From the NCBI RefSeq assembly GCF_023502425.1, contig NZ_JAMFMA010000005.1:1-64000 (forward strand): 64,000 nt of DNA, given 5' to 3'. Shown here one piece after another: positions 1 to 8,356 of this stretch (position 1 is its first letter; each line of letters starts with the position of its first letter). Origin of the DNA: Flagellimonas spongiicola (GTDB lineage: Bacteria; Bacteroidota; Bacteroidia; Flavobacteriales; Flavobacteriaceae). The notes below the pieces were generated by a model that saw only the letters and a list, made by a program, of their open reading frames with translations, did not search any database and had not been told where the DNA came from. Made by a program: the position numbers and the translations under genes.

Positions 1-56
1 CCTAAAACCCATTTCCGACACTCAAAAAACGCCCAGCCTTATCAGCTAAGCGGGTG

Positions 57-89
57 CAAATATAGAGAGGTTTAAATGATACCACAAAA
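57..89 (-). promoter_or_regulatory. Leftward Bacteroidota-type promoter at the window edge
   Basis: On the minus strand a TTTTG box (89 to 85) lies 20 bp before TATATTTG (64 to 57), matching the TTG-N~20-TAnnTTTG promoter of Bacteroidota. The sequence from the -7 box onward, TATATTTGCACCCGCTTAGC, is identical to that of the tRNA-Lys promoter at 16848. The gene it drives must lie beyond the left edge; by analogy a stable RNA gene is likely. Positions 90-248 hold nothing else that I recognise. Confidence 0.7.
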
Positions 90-248
90 CAATTTTGAAA
101 AAAAATTCAAAAAAAATACAATGATTTGATTTTCAATGTTTTACAGTTAAAATAAATTAACCAGCGGGCACCACTAAACTTCCCTTCAAATTATTGCGAC
201 TTGTAAGATACTGAAAGAAAGTTAAATAGCAATCTAAACCGTCCACTA

Positions 249-279
249 TTGTAAGCATCACATCAAGATACTATCTTTG
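249..279 (+). promoter_or_regulatory. Promoter of the thrS operon
   Basis: A TTG at 249-251 is followed after 20 bp by TATCTTTG at 272-279, an exact fit to the Bacteroidota sigma-A promoter TAnnTTTG. Transcription would start near 285, giving a leader of about 20 bases before the thrS ATG at 307. That short leader holds a Shine-Dalgarno-like AAAGGAG. Confidence 0.75.
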
Positions 280-306
280 CGCTCCATCCAAAACAAAGGA
301 GAACAA

Positions 307-2247
307 ATGATCGAGATTACATTGCCTGATGGCGCAATTAAGAAAGTTTCCGAAGGGACCACTCCCATGGAAATAGCGAAAAGCATAAGTGAAGGGTTAG
401 CCCGTAATGTTATTGCAGCTAAATTCAATGATACGGTTGTGGAAACCGTCACTCCTTTAAGCCAAGATGGAACACTGACCCTATATACATGGAATAACAC
501 CGAAGGCAAACATGCGTTTTGGCATTCTTCTTCACATGTGTTGGCCCAAGCTTTGGAGGAACTTTACCCAGGAATCAAATTGACTATTGGGCCTGCAATT
601 GAAAATGGATTCTATTATGATGTCGATTTCGGTGATCACACCATTTCTGAAAAGGACTTTCCGAACATTGAAAAGAAGGCATTGGAAATTGCCAGAGGAA
701 AGCATGATTACAAAATGCGAAGTGTATCCAAATCAGATGCGTTGTCCTATTACAAATCACAAGACAACCAATACAAGGTAGAATTAATTGAAAACCTGGA
801 AGATGGTACCATCACCTTTTGTGACCATAGCTCCTTCACCGATTTATGCCGAGGTGGACATATTCCAAATACGGGCATCATAAAAGCTTTCAAAATCCTT
901 AGTGTTGCCGGAGCGTATTGGAGAGGCGACGAAAACAACAAACAACTCACTCGAGTATACGGGATTTCCTTCCCAAAGCAAAAAGAGCTGACTGAATACT
1001 TAGAGCTACTAGAGGAGGCCAAAAAAAGAGATCATAGGAAACTTGGTAAGGAATTGGAGCTTTTCACATTTTCTCAAAAGGTAGGACAGGGTCTTCCGCT
1101 TTGGTTGCCAAAAGGTGCTGCTCTTCGGGATCGATTAGAGCAATTCCTAAAAAAGGCTCAAAAGAAAGCTGGGTATGAAATGGTGGTTACACCACATATC
1201 GGTCAAAAAGAACTTTATGTGACTTCTGGTCACTACGCTAAATATGGTGAAGACAGTTTTCAACCCATACATACTCCAAAGGATGATGAAGAATTCTTGC
1301 TAAAACCAATGAACTGTCCGCATCACTGTGAAATCTACAATAGTAGCCCTTACAGTTATAAGGATCTACCTAAAAGATATGCCGAATTTGGAACGGTTTA
1401 TAGATATGAACAAAGTGGTGAGCTTCATGGTTTAACGAGGGTGCGCGGATTTACGCAAGATGATGCACATATATTCTGCACGTCTGACCAATTGAATGAA
1501 GAGTTCAAAAATGTAATAGATCTTTCCTTATACGTATTGAATTCTCTAGGTTTTGAAAATTTCACAGCTCAAGTATCTGTTAGAGATTTGGATAAACCGG
1601 AAAAGTATATTGGGGAACCAGAAAATTGGGAGCGCGCGGAACAGGCCATAATAAATGCTGCAGAGGAAAAAGGTTTGGATTTTGTTATTGAGCCTGGTGA
1701 AGCTGCATTTTACGGTCCAAAATTGGACTTTATGGTTAAAGATGCGTTAGGCAGACAATGGCAATTGGGTACAATACAAGTAGACTATAATCTACCGGAA
1801 CGATTTGATCTTACCTATAAAGGCAGTGACAACGAATTACATAGACCAGTGATGATTCATCGCGCACCTTTTGGAAGTTTAGAGCGATTCGTAGCAATTT
1901 TGCTGGAACATACTGGTGGAAATTTCCCATTATGGCTAATTCCAGATCAAGCTATTGTATTGCCTGTCAGTGAGAAACATGAAAAATATGCACAAAAAGT
2001 TTTGAATTCACTGGAAAATCACGAAATTCGCGCGCTCATTGATAATAGGAATGAGACGGTCGGGAAGAAAATCCGTGAAGCTGAAATGAAGAAAATCCCA
2101 TTCATGCTTATTGTCGGTGAGCAGGAAGAAGCGTCTGAAACCATATCGGTTAGAAGACATGGAGGGGAAGATTTTGGAGCCATCAGCATCCGTAAATTTT
2201 CTGACTTGGTAGCTACTGAAATAAATAGTACCTTAAAGTCGTTCTAA
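307..2247 (+). CDS. thrS: Threonine--tRNA ligase
   Basis: Cytoplasmic class II aminoacyl-tRNA synthetase that charges tRNA-Thr. About 646 residues, full length for the family. It has an N-terminal TGS domain (roughly residues 1-60), the editing domain with the HSSSH zinc/editing motif, the catalytic core with [10 protein letters not shown] (zinc-ligand Cys), motif 2 around [14 protein letters not shown], motif 3 around [13 protein letters not shown], and a C-terminal anticodon-binding domain. An in-frame TTG at 277 lies inside the promoter -7 box, so the ATG at 307, preceded by AAAGGAG, is the start. First gene of thrS-infC-rpmI-rplT. Confidence 0.97.
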   Translation: MIEITLPDGAIKKVSEGTTPMEIAKSISEGLARNVIAAKFNDTVVETVTPLSQDGTLTLYTWNNTEGKHAFWHSSSHVLAQALEELYPGIKLTIGPAIENGFYYDVDFGDHTISEKDFPNIEKKALEIARGKHDYKMRSVSKSDALSYYKSQDNQYKVELIENLEDGTITFCDHSSFTDLCRGGHIPNTGIIKAFKILSVAGAYWRGDENNKQLTRVYGISFPKQKELTEYLELLEEAKKRDHRKLGKELELFTFSQKVGQGLPLWLPKGAALRDRLEQFLKKAQKKAGYEMVVTPHIGQKELYVTSGHYAKYGEDSFQPIHTPKDDEEFLLKPMNCPHHCEIYNSSPYSYKDLPKRYAEFGTVYRYEQSGELHGLTRVRGFTQDDAHIFCTSDQLNEEFKNVIDLSLYVLNSLGFENFTAQVSVRDLDKPEKYIGEPENWERAEQAIINAAEEKGLDFVIEPGEAAFYGPKLDFMVKDALGRQWQLGTIQVDYNLPERFDLTYKGSDNELHRPVMIHRAPFGSLERFVAILLEHTGGNFPLWLIPDQAIVLPVSEKHEKYAQKVLNSLENHEIRALIDNRNETVGKKIREAEMKKIPFMLIVGEQEEASETISVRRHGGEDFGAISIRKFSDLVATEINSTLKSF

Positions 2248-2277
2248 AAAATTTAGTTTAATTAAAATGTATAAGTC

Positions 2278-2832
2278 ATAGCAATACGTAGAAGATTTAG
2301 GCCCCAACCAAGGAGGGAAAATAAAAACCCTCATAATATCAATGACAAAATAACCGCCCCAGAGGTGAGACTTGTTGGGGACAATGTAGAAGTTGGGGTT
2401 TACCCAATAGCCAAGGCGATGGCCAAGGCAAATGAACTGGAATTGGATTTGGTGGAAATTTCACCAAAAGCGAGTCCTCCAGTTTGTAAAATTATAGATT
2501 ACAAAAAGTTCCTTTACGAACAAAAGAAGAGAGAAAAGGCCATGAAGGCCAAAGCGACGAAGGTAATAGTAAAGGAAATCAGGTTTGGTCCGCAAACTGA
2601 CGATCATGATTACGAATTCAAGAAGCGTCATGCAGAGAAATTCTTGAAAGATGGTGCCAAGTTAAAGGCCTATGTATTTTTTAAGGGTCGATCTATTGTT
2701 TACAAGGACCAGGGAGAAATATTGTTGTTGCGTTTAGCCCAAGAGCTTGAAGAGCTAGGAAAGGTTGAACAGATGCCAAAATTGGAAGGTAAGCGTATGA
2801 CCATGTTCATAGCACCTAAAACAAAAAAGTAG
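2278..2832 (+). CDS. infC: Translation initiation factor IF-3 with non-canonical ATA start
   Basis: IF-3 binds the 30S subunit and checks start-codon choice. The conserved core ([15 protein letters not shown], then [18 protein letters not shown] and the C-terminal domain ending in APKTKK) is complete. A GTG at 2365 would cut off the conserved N-terminus: the frame continues upstream through [13 protein letters not shown] and the basic [11 protein letters not shown] to a stop at 2272-2274, with no ATG, GTG or TTG in between. The best starts are ATA at 2278 (184 residues) or ATA at 2284. Rare infC starts are known (AUU in E. coli) and underlie IF-3 autoregulation. A four-codon minicistron (ATG at 2267, TAG at 2279-2281) overlaps the ATA. 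The exact start is inferred. Confidence 0.9.
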   Translation: MAIRRRFRPQPRRENKNPHNINDKITAPEVRLVGDNVEVGVYPIAKAMAKANELELDLVEISPKASPPVCKIIDYKKFLYEQKKREKAMKAKATKVIVKEIRFGPQTDDHDYEFKKRHAEKFLKDGAKLKAYVFFKGRSIVYKDQGEILLLRLAQELEELGKVEQMPKLEGKRMTMFIAPKTKK

Positions 2833-2840
2833 AAAGCGGG

Positions 2841-2860
2841 ATACCGAGCTTTTTCGGTAT
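2841..2860 (+). promoter_or_regulatory. Intercistronic hairpin between infC and rpmI
   Basis: ATACCGA (2841-2847) pairs perfectly with TCGGTAT (2854-2860) over a six-base loop, ending 11 bases before the AGGAG ribosome-binding site of rpmI. It has no strong T-run, so it is more likely a translational control or processing element than a terminator. In E. coli the L20 repressor site lies in this part of the operon; whether this hairpin plays that role is inference. Confidence 0.4.
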
Positions 2861-2879
2861 ATTATATAAACAGGAGAAA

Positions 2880-3077
2880 ATGCCTAAAATGAAAACAAAA
2901 TCCAGTGCCAAAAAGCGTTTTAAGCTTACCGGTTCTGGTAAAATCAAAAGAAAGCACGCTTTTAAAAGTCACATTTTGACTAAAAAATCGAAAAAGCGTA
3001 AGCTTAAGTTAACTCACTCTACTTTGGTACATGAGTCTGATGTTAACAGCATTAAAGAACAATTAAGATTAAAATAA
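2880..3077 (+). CDS. rpmI: 50S ribosomal protein L35
   Basis: A 65-residue, very basic protein starting [20 protein letters not shown], the hallmark N-terminus of bacterial L35, of normal length. It is part of the large ribosomal subunit. The start is set by AGGAG at 2872-2876 ahead of the ATG. It sits between infC and rplT in the classical order, so co-transcription and L20-mediated translational control are expected. Confidence 0.97.
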   Translation: MPKMKTKSSAKKRFKLTGSGKIKRKHAFKSHILTKKSKKRKLKLTHSTLVHESDVNSIKEQLRLK

Positions 3078-3111
3078 TTGTTCCAACAGGTACATTAATT
3101 ATTAACCATGG

Positions 3112-3149
3112 AGTCAGGCTTTTAAAGTGTCACATTTAGACCGCCTGCT
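3112..3149 (+). promoter_or_regulatory. Long imperfect hairpin between rpmI and rplT
   Basis: CAGGC (3115-3119) pairs with GCCTG (3143-3147), and within it TTAAAGTGT (3122-3130) can pair with ACATTTA (3132-3138) with one bulge, so the rplT leader can fold into a nested stem. There is no T-run. It is a candidate autoregulatory site for L20, seen by eye only. Confidence 0.35.
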
Positions 3150-3167
3150 ACAAAAAAATGAAACATT

Positions 3168-3512
3168 ATGCCAAGATCAGTTAATTCAGTTGCTTCAAGA
3201 GCTAGAAGAAAAAAAGTGATGAAGCAAGCAAGAGGTTACTTTGGAAGACGTAAAAACGTTTGGACAGTAGCCAAAAATGCGGTAGAAAAAGCAATGCTTT
3301 ATGCTTACCGTGATAGAAGAAACAAAAAACGTAATTTCCGCGCACTTTGGATAACCCGTATCAATGCAGGTGCAAGAATGCACGGAATGTCCTACTCTCA
3401 ATTCATGGGTAAAGTAAAATCAAATGGTATTGAACTTAACAGAAAAGTTCTTGCCGATTTGGCGATGAACCACCCAGATGCTTTTAAAGCAATTGTTGAA
3501 AGAGTAAAATAA
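3168..3512 (+). CDS. rplT: 50S ribosomal protein L20
   Basis: A 114-residue basic protein starting [20 protein letters not shown], with the family signature [21 protein letters not shown]20 binds 23S rRNA early in 50S assembly and, in other bacteria, represses its own operon. It is the last gene of the thrS operon; a strong palindromic terminator follows 28 bases after the stop. Confidence 0.97.
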   Translation: MPRSVNSVASRARRKKVMKQARGYFGRRKNVWTVAKNAVEKAMLYAYRDRRNKKRNFRALWITRINAGARMHGMSYSQFMGKVKSNGIELNRKVLADLAMNHPDAFKAIVERVK

Positions 3513-3540
3513 GAGTTAATATAAACTTACCCCGCTTATT

Positions 3541-3571
3541 AAAATCCCGCTCAATTGAGCGGGATTTTTTT
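3541..3571. terminator. Bidirectional terminator between rplT and yjbQ
   Basis: A 28-base perfect palindrome (3541-3568): AAAATCCCGCTCAA and its exact complement, flanked by T-runs in both directions. It can end transcription of the ribosomal-protein operon from the left and of the convergent YjbQ gene from the right. The YjbQ stop codon (3572-3570) lies in the T-tract. Confidence 0.9.
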
Positions 3572-3992
3572 ATTTCCCAGTTGCAGTAACCACCAAACGT
3601 CTGCTAGATGCTCGATCACGATGTTCACATAAATAAATCCCTTGCCATATTCCTAAGTTAAGTTCTCCTTGAGTAATAGGTATGGTTACTGATACGCCAA
3701 GCAGTGAAGCTTTTATATGGGCAGGCATGTCATCGGGACCTTCGTAAGTATGAATATAATATGGCGCATTTTCAGGAACCATTTTATTGAAATGGCTTTC
3801 AAAATCCAACCTTACCGTTGGGTCTGCATTTTCATTGATACTTAAACTAGCCGAAGTATGTTTAATGAAAACTTGTAGTTGACCAATGGCAATATGTTTC
3901 AATTCTGGCAGGCTTTTTAATACCTCTGGAGTTATTAAATGAAAACCTCTTGGGTACGGGCCTAATTGCAATTCTGCTTGATAAAACTTCAT
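3570..3992 (-). CDS. YjbQ/UPF0047 family protein
   Basis: 140 residues, the normal length of the YjbQ (UPF0047) family. Visible family features are the central FIKHTSASLSINENADP stretch, the HTYEGPDDMPAHIK segment with conserved His, and the C-terminal ITQGELNLGIWQGIYLCEHR. Family members form a compact beta trimer; some have weak thiamine-phosphate synthase activity in E. coli, but the physiological role is unsettled. It stands alone, convergent with rplT and divergent from the HAD gene at 4066. Confidence 0.88.
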   Translation of the reverse strand: MKFYQAELQLGPYPRGFHLITPEVLKSLPELKHIAIGQLQVFIKHTSASLSINENADPTVRLDFESHFNKMVPENAPYYIHTYEGPDDMPAHIKASLLGVSVTIPITQGELNLGIWQGIYLCEHRDRASSRRLVVTATGK

Positions 3993-4039
3993 ATAAAACG
4001 AAAATAATATAAAGTTTACATGATTGTGCCTACTTCAAC

Positions 4040-4047
4040 TACCTTTG
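4040..4047 (+). promoter_or_regulatory. Promoter -7 box for the HAD/DUF985 pair
   Basis: TACCTTTG matches TAnnTTTG, 18 bases before the ATG at 4066. No well-spaced TTG -33 box is obvious. Confidence 0.55.
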
Positions 4048-4065
4048 CGGCTTAAATAGATTTTA

Positions 4066-4857
4066 ATGGATCTTTCAAAAATAAAAATGGTGGTCTCAGA
4101 TATGGATGGGACTTTGTTGAACTCCAAACATGAAGTTAGTCCACGATTTTTTGAACTATTTCAATTATTGCAACAAAAGAATATCCAATTTGTTGCGGCC
4201 AGTGGACGACAATACCATAGCATTGTGGATAAATTAAATCCAATCAAGGAAGACATATTGGTAATTGCCGAGAATGGGGCACTTGTAAAAGACAAGGAAA
4301 AAGAACTATTGGTCACTCCAATTCAGCAAGAATTAAAAACCCAACTCTTGCAAATCATTAATAGCATTGAAGGTGCCCATGCCATGTTGTGCGGTAAATA
4401 CAACGCCTACTTTGATGAAAGATCATCTACTTTTCTTGGTGATTTAAAAGAATATTACTCTAGTTATGAGATTCACAAGAACCTAGGTGATGTAACTGAT
4501 GAAATCATTAAGATTGCGGTTTATCATAACAAAAATGCCGAAACCTACATCTACCCTGCATTAAAGGAGCTGGAGCACATGCTTAAGGTCAAAGTTTCGG
4601 GTTTGTATTGGGTCGATTTAAACCATTCCGATGCCCATAAAGGCTATGCCCTGGATAAACTAATGAAAGCAAATGGTGTAGCATCTGACGAAGTTCTAGT
4701 TTTTGGGGATTACAATAATGATCTAGAAATGCTGGAACTAGCCGATTACAGTTTTGCTATGGCAAATGCGCATCCCAATGTCAAAAAAATAGCCAACTAC
4801 GAAACCTCAAGTAATGATGATTTTGGGGTTGAACGAATTCTGGAAAAGTTACTATGA
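4066..4857 (+). CDS. Cof-type HAD-IIB family hydrolase
   Basis: 263 residues. HAD motif I is VVSDMDGTLLNSK near the N-terminus, motif II the Ser of VAASGRQYHS, and motif IV VFGDYNNDLEMLELA near the C-terminus. The cap between motifs II and III is the large alpha/beta type of subfamily IIB. Relatives (Cof, YidA, YwpJ) dephosphorylate sugar phosphates, FMN or HMP-PP; the substrate here cannot be read from sequence. The stop overlaps the next start (ATGA), so it is translationally coupled to the DUF985 gene. Confidence 0.92.
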   Translation: MDLSKIKMVVSDMDGTLLNSKHEVSPRFFELFQLLQQKNIQFVAASGRQYHSIVDKLNPIKEDILVIAENGALVKDKEKELLVTPIQQELKTQLLQIINSIEGAHAMLCGKYNAYFDERSSTFLGDLKEYYSSYEIHKNLGDVTDEIIKIAVYHNKNAETYIYPALKELEHMLKVKVSGLYWVDLNHSDAHKGYALDKLMKANGVASDEVLVFGDYNNDLEMLELADYSFAMANAHPNVKKIANYETSSNDDFGVERILEKLL

Positions 4858-5363
4858 CCCGAATGGCCCAATTGATTAAACAATTTAGTCTCCTACCCCA
4901 TCCAGAGGGTGGATATTTTCGCGAAAACTATAGAAGTTCGGGCGAAATCAAGAGTACATCACTTGATTCTAATTATAAAGGTTCACGCAATTATTCTACC
5001 GCTATTTACTTTTTACTTACATCGGATACCTTTTCAGCCTTTCATAAGATAAACCAAGATGAAATTTGGCATTTTTATGAAGGTTCTCCGATACGACTTT
5101 TTACTATATCTGAAAAAGGGGTACTAAGCGAACATTTGATTGGTTCGGATTTTAATAACGGGCAACTACCACAACTAGTAGTTCCAGGCACTCATTGGTT
5201 CGCGGCAGAAATTTTAGACCCTAATTCGTATGCATTTGTTGGATGTACAGTTGCCCCAGGTTTTGATTTTGCGGATTTTGTTTTAGCAGAAAGGGAGTCA
5301 CTTTCAGTAGAATTTCCACAACATAGTGATTTAATTCATCGATTAACTAGAATTGATGCTTAG
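4854..5363 (+). CDS. DUF985 cupin-fold protein
   Basis: 169 residues of the DUF985 (YML079w-like) family: the signature LLPHPEGGYFREN near residue 15, then STAIYFLL, the central INQDEIWHFYEGSP, and VGCTVAPGFDFADF near the end. It has a double-stranded beta-helix (cupin) fold; the function is unknown, and a small-molecule epimerase or isomerase has been suggested for relatives. It overlaps the HAD gene by four bases (ATGA), which fixes the start. Its 3' end overlaps the convergent gene at 5360 by four bases. Confidence 0.9.
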   Translation: MTRMAQLIKQFSLLPHPEGGYFRENYRSSGEIKSTSLDSNYKGSRNYSTAIYFLLTSDTFSAFHKINQDEIWHFYEGSPIRLFTISEKGVLSEHLIGSDFNNGQLPQLVVPGTHWFAAEILDPNSYAFVGCTVAPGFDFADFVLAERESLSVEFPQHSDLIHRLTRIDA

Positions 5364-6676
5364 GTTTTCTGCTTTTTCTTCCGAGCAGCCGGAAATAATA
5401 CATTGTTAAGGATTAGGCGATAACCGGGAGAGGTAGGGTGTAGTTCCAATTCTGTTTTAGGGTCACCTACTCTATGTTGATAATCCTCGGGATCATGTCC
5501 TCCGTAAAACGTAAAGAAACCTTTTCCCTTTATACCGTGAATATATCTTGCTTCCCCGTTTAATTTGCTTTCCCCTAGCACCATTACTGTGGGTTTCACC
5601 TGAGCTCTAAAAAACGAGGTGGTTTGCCCCATAAAACCTTTAACCAATGAAGTGTGGTTTTGCGTTAACATCGTTGGTACAGGGTCCCATTTTGCAGAGA
5701 ATTCCATTAATGAAAAGTAGTCCGACTCCCGGGGGATTTCTCGACGTTTGTTGGTCATATCTATCGAAGAGAATTCGTAGCGCAATGGGTTACGTTCCAA
5801 AACAAAATTGGTAAATGCGAAAGTGCTACTGTAATCCAGTTTACCTTGATAATTGGCATCTGAAGGGTCACCATCAAACATGGGTTCACATATATCCACA
5901 TTTTCCGCGGCTAGGGCTATGTCAAAACTATCCGTTGCAGAACACATGGCAAACATAAATCCACCTCCAATAACGTAATCTCTTATATTGAGTGCTACAG
6001 CCCTTTTAGCTTCCGAAACCTTGTTATATCCTAATTTCTGCGCCAATGCTTCTGCTTCTTTCTTGGCTTCTATATACCAAGGTGCAGCCCTATAAGCACC
6101 ATAGAACTTACCAAATTGCCCCGTAAAATCCTCATGATGCAAATGCAACCAATCATACAATACCAGTTTATTATCTAAAACCTCTTCGTCATACACTGTT
6201 ACATAGGGTATTTCAGCATAGGTCAACACCATGGTAACGGCATCATCCCACGGATGGTTACCCGTTGGGGTATATACAGCAATCTTTGGTGCTTTTTCCA
6301 ATATTACGGCTTCCTGATTTTGGGATGGACTACTAATCCTGTCCAAAATGGATTGGGCTTCGCCATCTGACAAAATTTCAAAGGAAACTCCTCTAATTTG
6401 GCATTCCTTTCGAATTACTTCGCCATCAGGTAACAAAAAGGACCCGCCTCTATAATTGAGCAACCATTGTACTTTCTGCTGTTTGCTCAATACCCAGTAG
6501 GTAATTCCGTAAGCTTTTAAATGATTTTCCTGTCCCTCAGCATCCATAGGAATCAGTATGGCAGACCCATAGCTGGAAAAGGACGCTAATAAAAAAAATA
6601 AAAAGAAGTTGGCCACTATTTTAGGTAGTGGTAATACGTATTGCTTAGAACGGTACGTCGTTATCTGGGTCATCAT
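5360..6676 (-). CDS. Conserved exported flavobacterial protein, usually labelled asparagine synthetase B
   Basis: About 438 residues, with a hydrophobic segment (VANFFLFFLLASFSS) typical of a signal peptide. I recognise it as the widely conserved Flavobacteriia protein carried as 'asparagine synthetase B'. No N-terminal nucleophile Cys or PP-loop SGGxDS motif of AsnB is visible, so that name is doubtful. It keeps GGGFMFAMCSATDSFDIA and a C-terminal FFTFYGGHDPEDYQHRVGDP that resemble secreted sugar-binding or GATase-like folds, but I cannot assign a reaction. The ATG at 6676 lies 32 bases inside dnaB; a GTG at 6616 just before the hydrophobic core is the alternative start. It is translationally close to dnaB upstream. 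Confidence 0.75.
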   Translation of the reverse strand: MMTQITTYRSKQYVLPLPKIVANFFLFFLLASFSSYGSAILIPMDAEGQENHLKAYGITYWVLSKQQKVQWLLNYRGGSFLLPDGEVIRKECQIRGVSFEILSDGEAQSILDRISSPSQNQEAVILEKAPKIAVYTPTGNHPWDDAVTMVLTYAEIPYVTVYDEEVLDNKLVLYDWLHLHHEDFTGQFGKFYGAYRAAPWYIEAKKEAEALAQKLGYNKVSEAKRAVALNIRDYVIGGGFMFAMCSATDSFDIALAAENVDICEPMFDGDPSDANYQGKLDYSSTFAFTNFVLERNPLRYEFSSIDMTNKRREIPRESDYFSLMEFSAKWDPVPTMLTQNHTSLVKGFMGQTTSFFRAQVKPTVMVLGESKLNGEARYIHGIKGKGFFTFYGGHDPEDYQHRVGDPKTELELHPTSPGYRLILNNVLFPAARKKKQKT

Positions 6677-8189
6677 CAGAATTCATAGCACTTCCGAAAG
6701 CCTCATTGGTACTTGGAAGATTTGGTGTCGCAAATGGGTTCTCTTCATCCGCATTCATCTTCGATTGGAATTCAAATGGGGAATCAAAGTCATCCAAGTT
6801 ATCAAATTTACCGAGTGCACCCACAAACTTTAACCTAATATTATCCAAACCACCATTTCTATGCTTTGCCACAATAAATTCTGCCTGCCCTTGAGTAGGT
6901 GTTCTTTCCTCATCGTCCCATTCGTCAATTTTATAATATTCAGGGCGATAAATAAAGGAAACAATATCGGCATCCTGCTCAATTGCTCCGGATTCCCTAA
7001 GGTCGGATAGAATAGGACGCTTGCTACCTCCCCTGGTTTCAACAGCCCTGGATAACTGTGAAAGTGCAATGACTGGCACATCCAATTCTTTGGCCAACGC
7101 CTTTAGATTACGTGAAATTGTGGAAATCTCTTGTTCTCTGTTTCCGCCTTTCTGACTTCCGCCAGCGGTCATCAATTGCAAATAATCGATTACGATTAAA
7201 CGGATGCCGTGCTGCGAGGCCAATCTTCGAGCTTTGGCCCGCAAATCAAAAATGGATAATGAAGGGGTGTCATCAATAAATAATGGTGCTTTTTCTAATG
7301 CTTTAACCTTCACATTCAATTGTTCCCACTCATGCTTTTCCAAACGACCAGTCCTCAATTTTTCTGAAGACAATCCGGTTTCTGATGAAATAAGACGCGT
7401 GATCAACTGAACGGATGACATTTCCAAAGAGAAAAATGCAACTGGAATTTCCGAATTGACGGCAATGTTCCTTGCCATGGAAAGTGTTAAAGCCGTTTTA
7501 CCCATACCAGGACGTGCAGCGACAATGATTAAATCTGAGGGCTGCCAACCAGATGTTAACTTATCCAATTTATCAAATCCTGAAGGAATACCACTTAAAC
7601 CTTCCTTATTGGAAATCTCTTCAATCTTTTTCTTGGCTTGAATCACCAAATTTTGGGCAGTCTCAGCAGACCGTTTTAAGTTGCCTTGGGTGACCTCATA
7701 TAATTTAGCTTCAGCATTGTCCAGTAAATCAAAGACATCTGTTGAATCGCTATACGCATCTTCGATTATTTCATTGGAAATCTTGATTAGACTTCGCTGA
7801 ATGTATTTTTGGAGTATAATTCTGGCATGGAACTCAATATGGGCGGATGATGCCACTTTTTGAGTCAATTTTATCAAATAAAAGTCGCCGCCAATTGCTT
7901 CCAAGTGTCCATCCTTCTTTAATTGCGATGAAACCGTTAATAAATCCACTGGTTCAGAGGTTTCAAACAATTTGAAGATAGCTTCGTAGATGAATTTATG
8001 CCCTTCCTTATAAAAGACTTCTGGATGTAAGATATCTATTACTTCGTCCACACCCTTTTTGTCAATCATCATTGCTCCAAGTACAACTTCCTCTAAATCA
8101 ACGGCTTGTGGCGGTATTTTACCACGCTCCAAGTTGATGAGCGTTGATTTATCGATTCTATGTGCACTGATTGGGCTAGGCTTGTCCAT
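6645..8189 (-). CDS. dnaB: Replicative DNA helicase DnaB
   Basis: 514 residues. The N-terminal DnaB domain begins IPPQAVDLEEVVLGAMMIDK. The RecA-like C-terminal domain has Walker A ARPGMGKTALTLSMA, Walker B RLIVIDYLQLM, the LSQLSRAVETR loop and DLRESGAIEQDADIV. A hexameric helicase that unwinds DNA at the replication fork. No intein or insertion is seen. The acidic tail DDDPDNDVPF overlaps the next gene in another frame. DnaA-box-like repeats lie upstream. Confidence 0.97.
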   Translation of the reverse strand: MDKPSPISAHRIDKSTLINLERGKIPPQAVDLEEVVLGAMMIDKKGVDEVIDILHPEVFYKEGHKFIYEAIFKLFETSEPVDLLTVSSQLKKDGHLEAIGGDFYLIKLTQKVASSAHIEFHARIILQKYIQRSLIKISNEIIEDAYSDSTDVFDLLDNAEAKLYEVTQGNLKRSAETAQNLVIQAKKKIEEISNKEGLSGIPSGFDKLDKLTSGWQPSDLIIVAARPGMGKTALTLSMARNIAVNSEIPVAFFSLEMSSVQLITRLISSETGLSSEKLRTGRLEKHEWEQLNVKVKALEKAPLFIDDTPSLSIFDLRAKARRLASQHGIRLIVIDYLQLMTAGGSQKGGNREQEISTISRNLKALAKELDVPVIALSQLSRAVETRGGSKRPILSDLRESGAIEQDADIVSFIYRPEYYKIDEWDDEERTPTQGQAEFIVAKHRNGGLDNIRLKFVGALGKFDNLDDFDSPFEFQSKMNADEENPFATPNLPSTNEAFGSAMNSDDDPDNDVPF

Positions 8190-8242
8190 AGCTACGAATG
8201 TAGGTATTTAACCTTTAGTTAACTTTAAATTTTCACTAGGTG

Positions 8243-8298
8243 ATGTCCACAGGTCATTAACAAAGTTACTGTTGATAACTTGGATTTTATGTTAATAA
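8243..8298. promoter_or_regulatory. Cluster of three DnaA-box-like nonamers upstream of dnaB
   Basis: ATGTCCACA on plus (8243-8251), TTATCAACA on minus (8278-8270) and TTATTAACA on minus (8298-8290) each differ by one or two bases from the DnaA box TTATCCACA. The last two are spaced exactly 20 bases apart, about two helical turns. They lie in the 167-base gap between accA and dnaB. This resembles DnaA control of dnaB or a small DnaA-titration site; in an AT-rich genome chance matches remain possible. Confidence 0.35.
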
Positions 8299-8356
8299 CC
8301 CAAAATACTTTGAAGAAAAAAACTGAAAAAATCAGACAGTCCCCAGAAACCCTTGA

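Noticed and set aside
750..1022. Antisense open frame of 90 codons inside thrS
   Set aside because: It is a shadow of a conserved synthetase gene; no ribosome site, no family match, codon pattern of the opposite strand.
2365..2367. GTG as infC start
   Set aside because: It would remove the conserved first ~29 residues of IF-3, which are encoded in frame just upstream.
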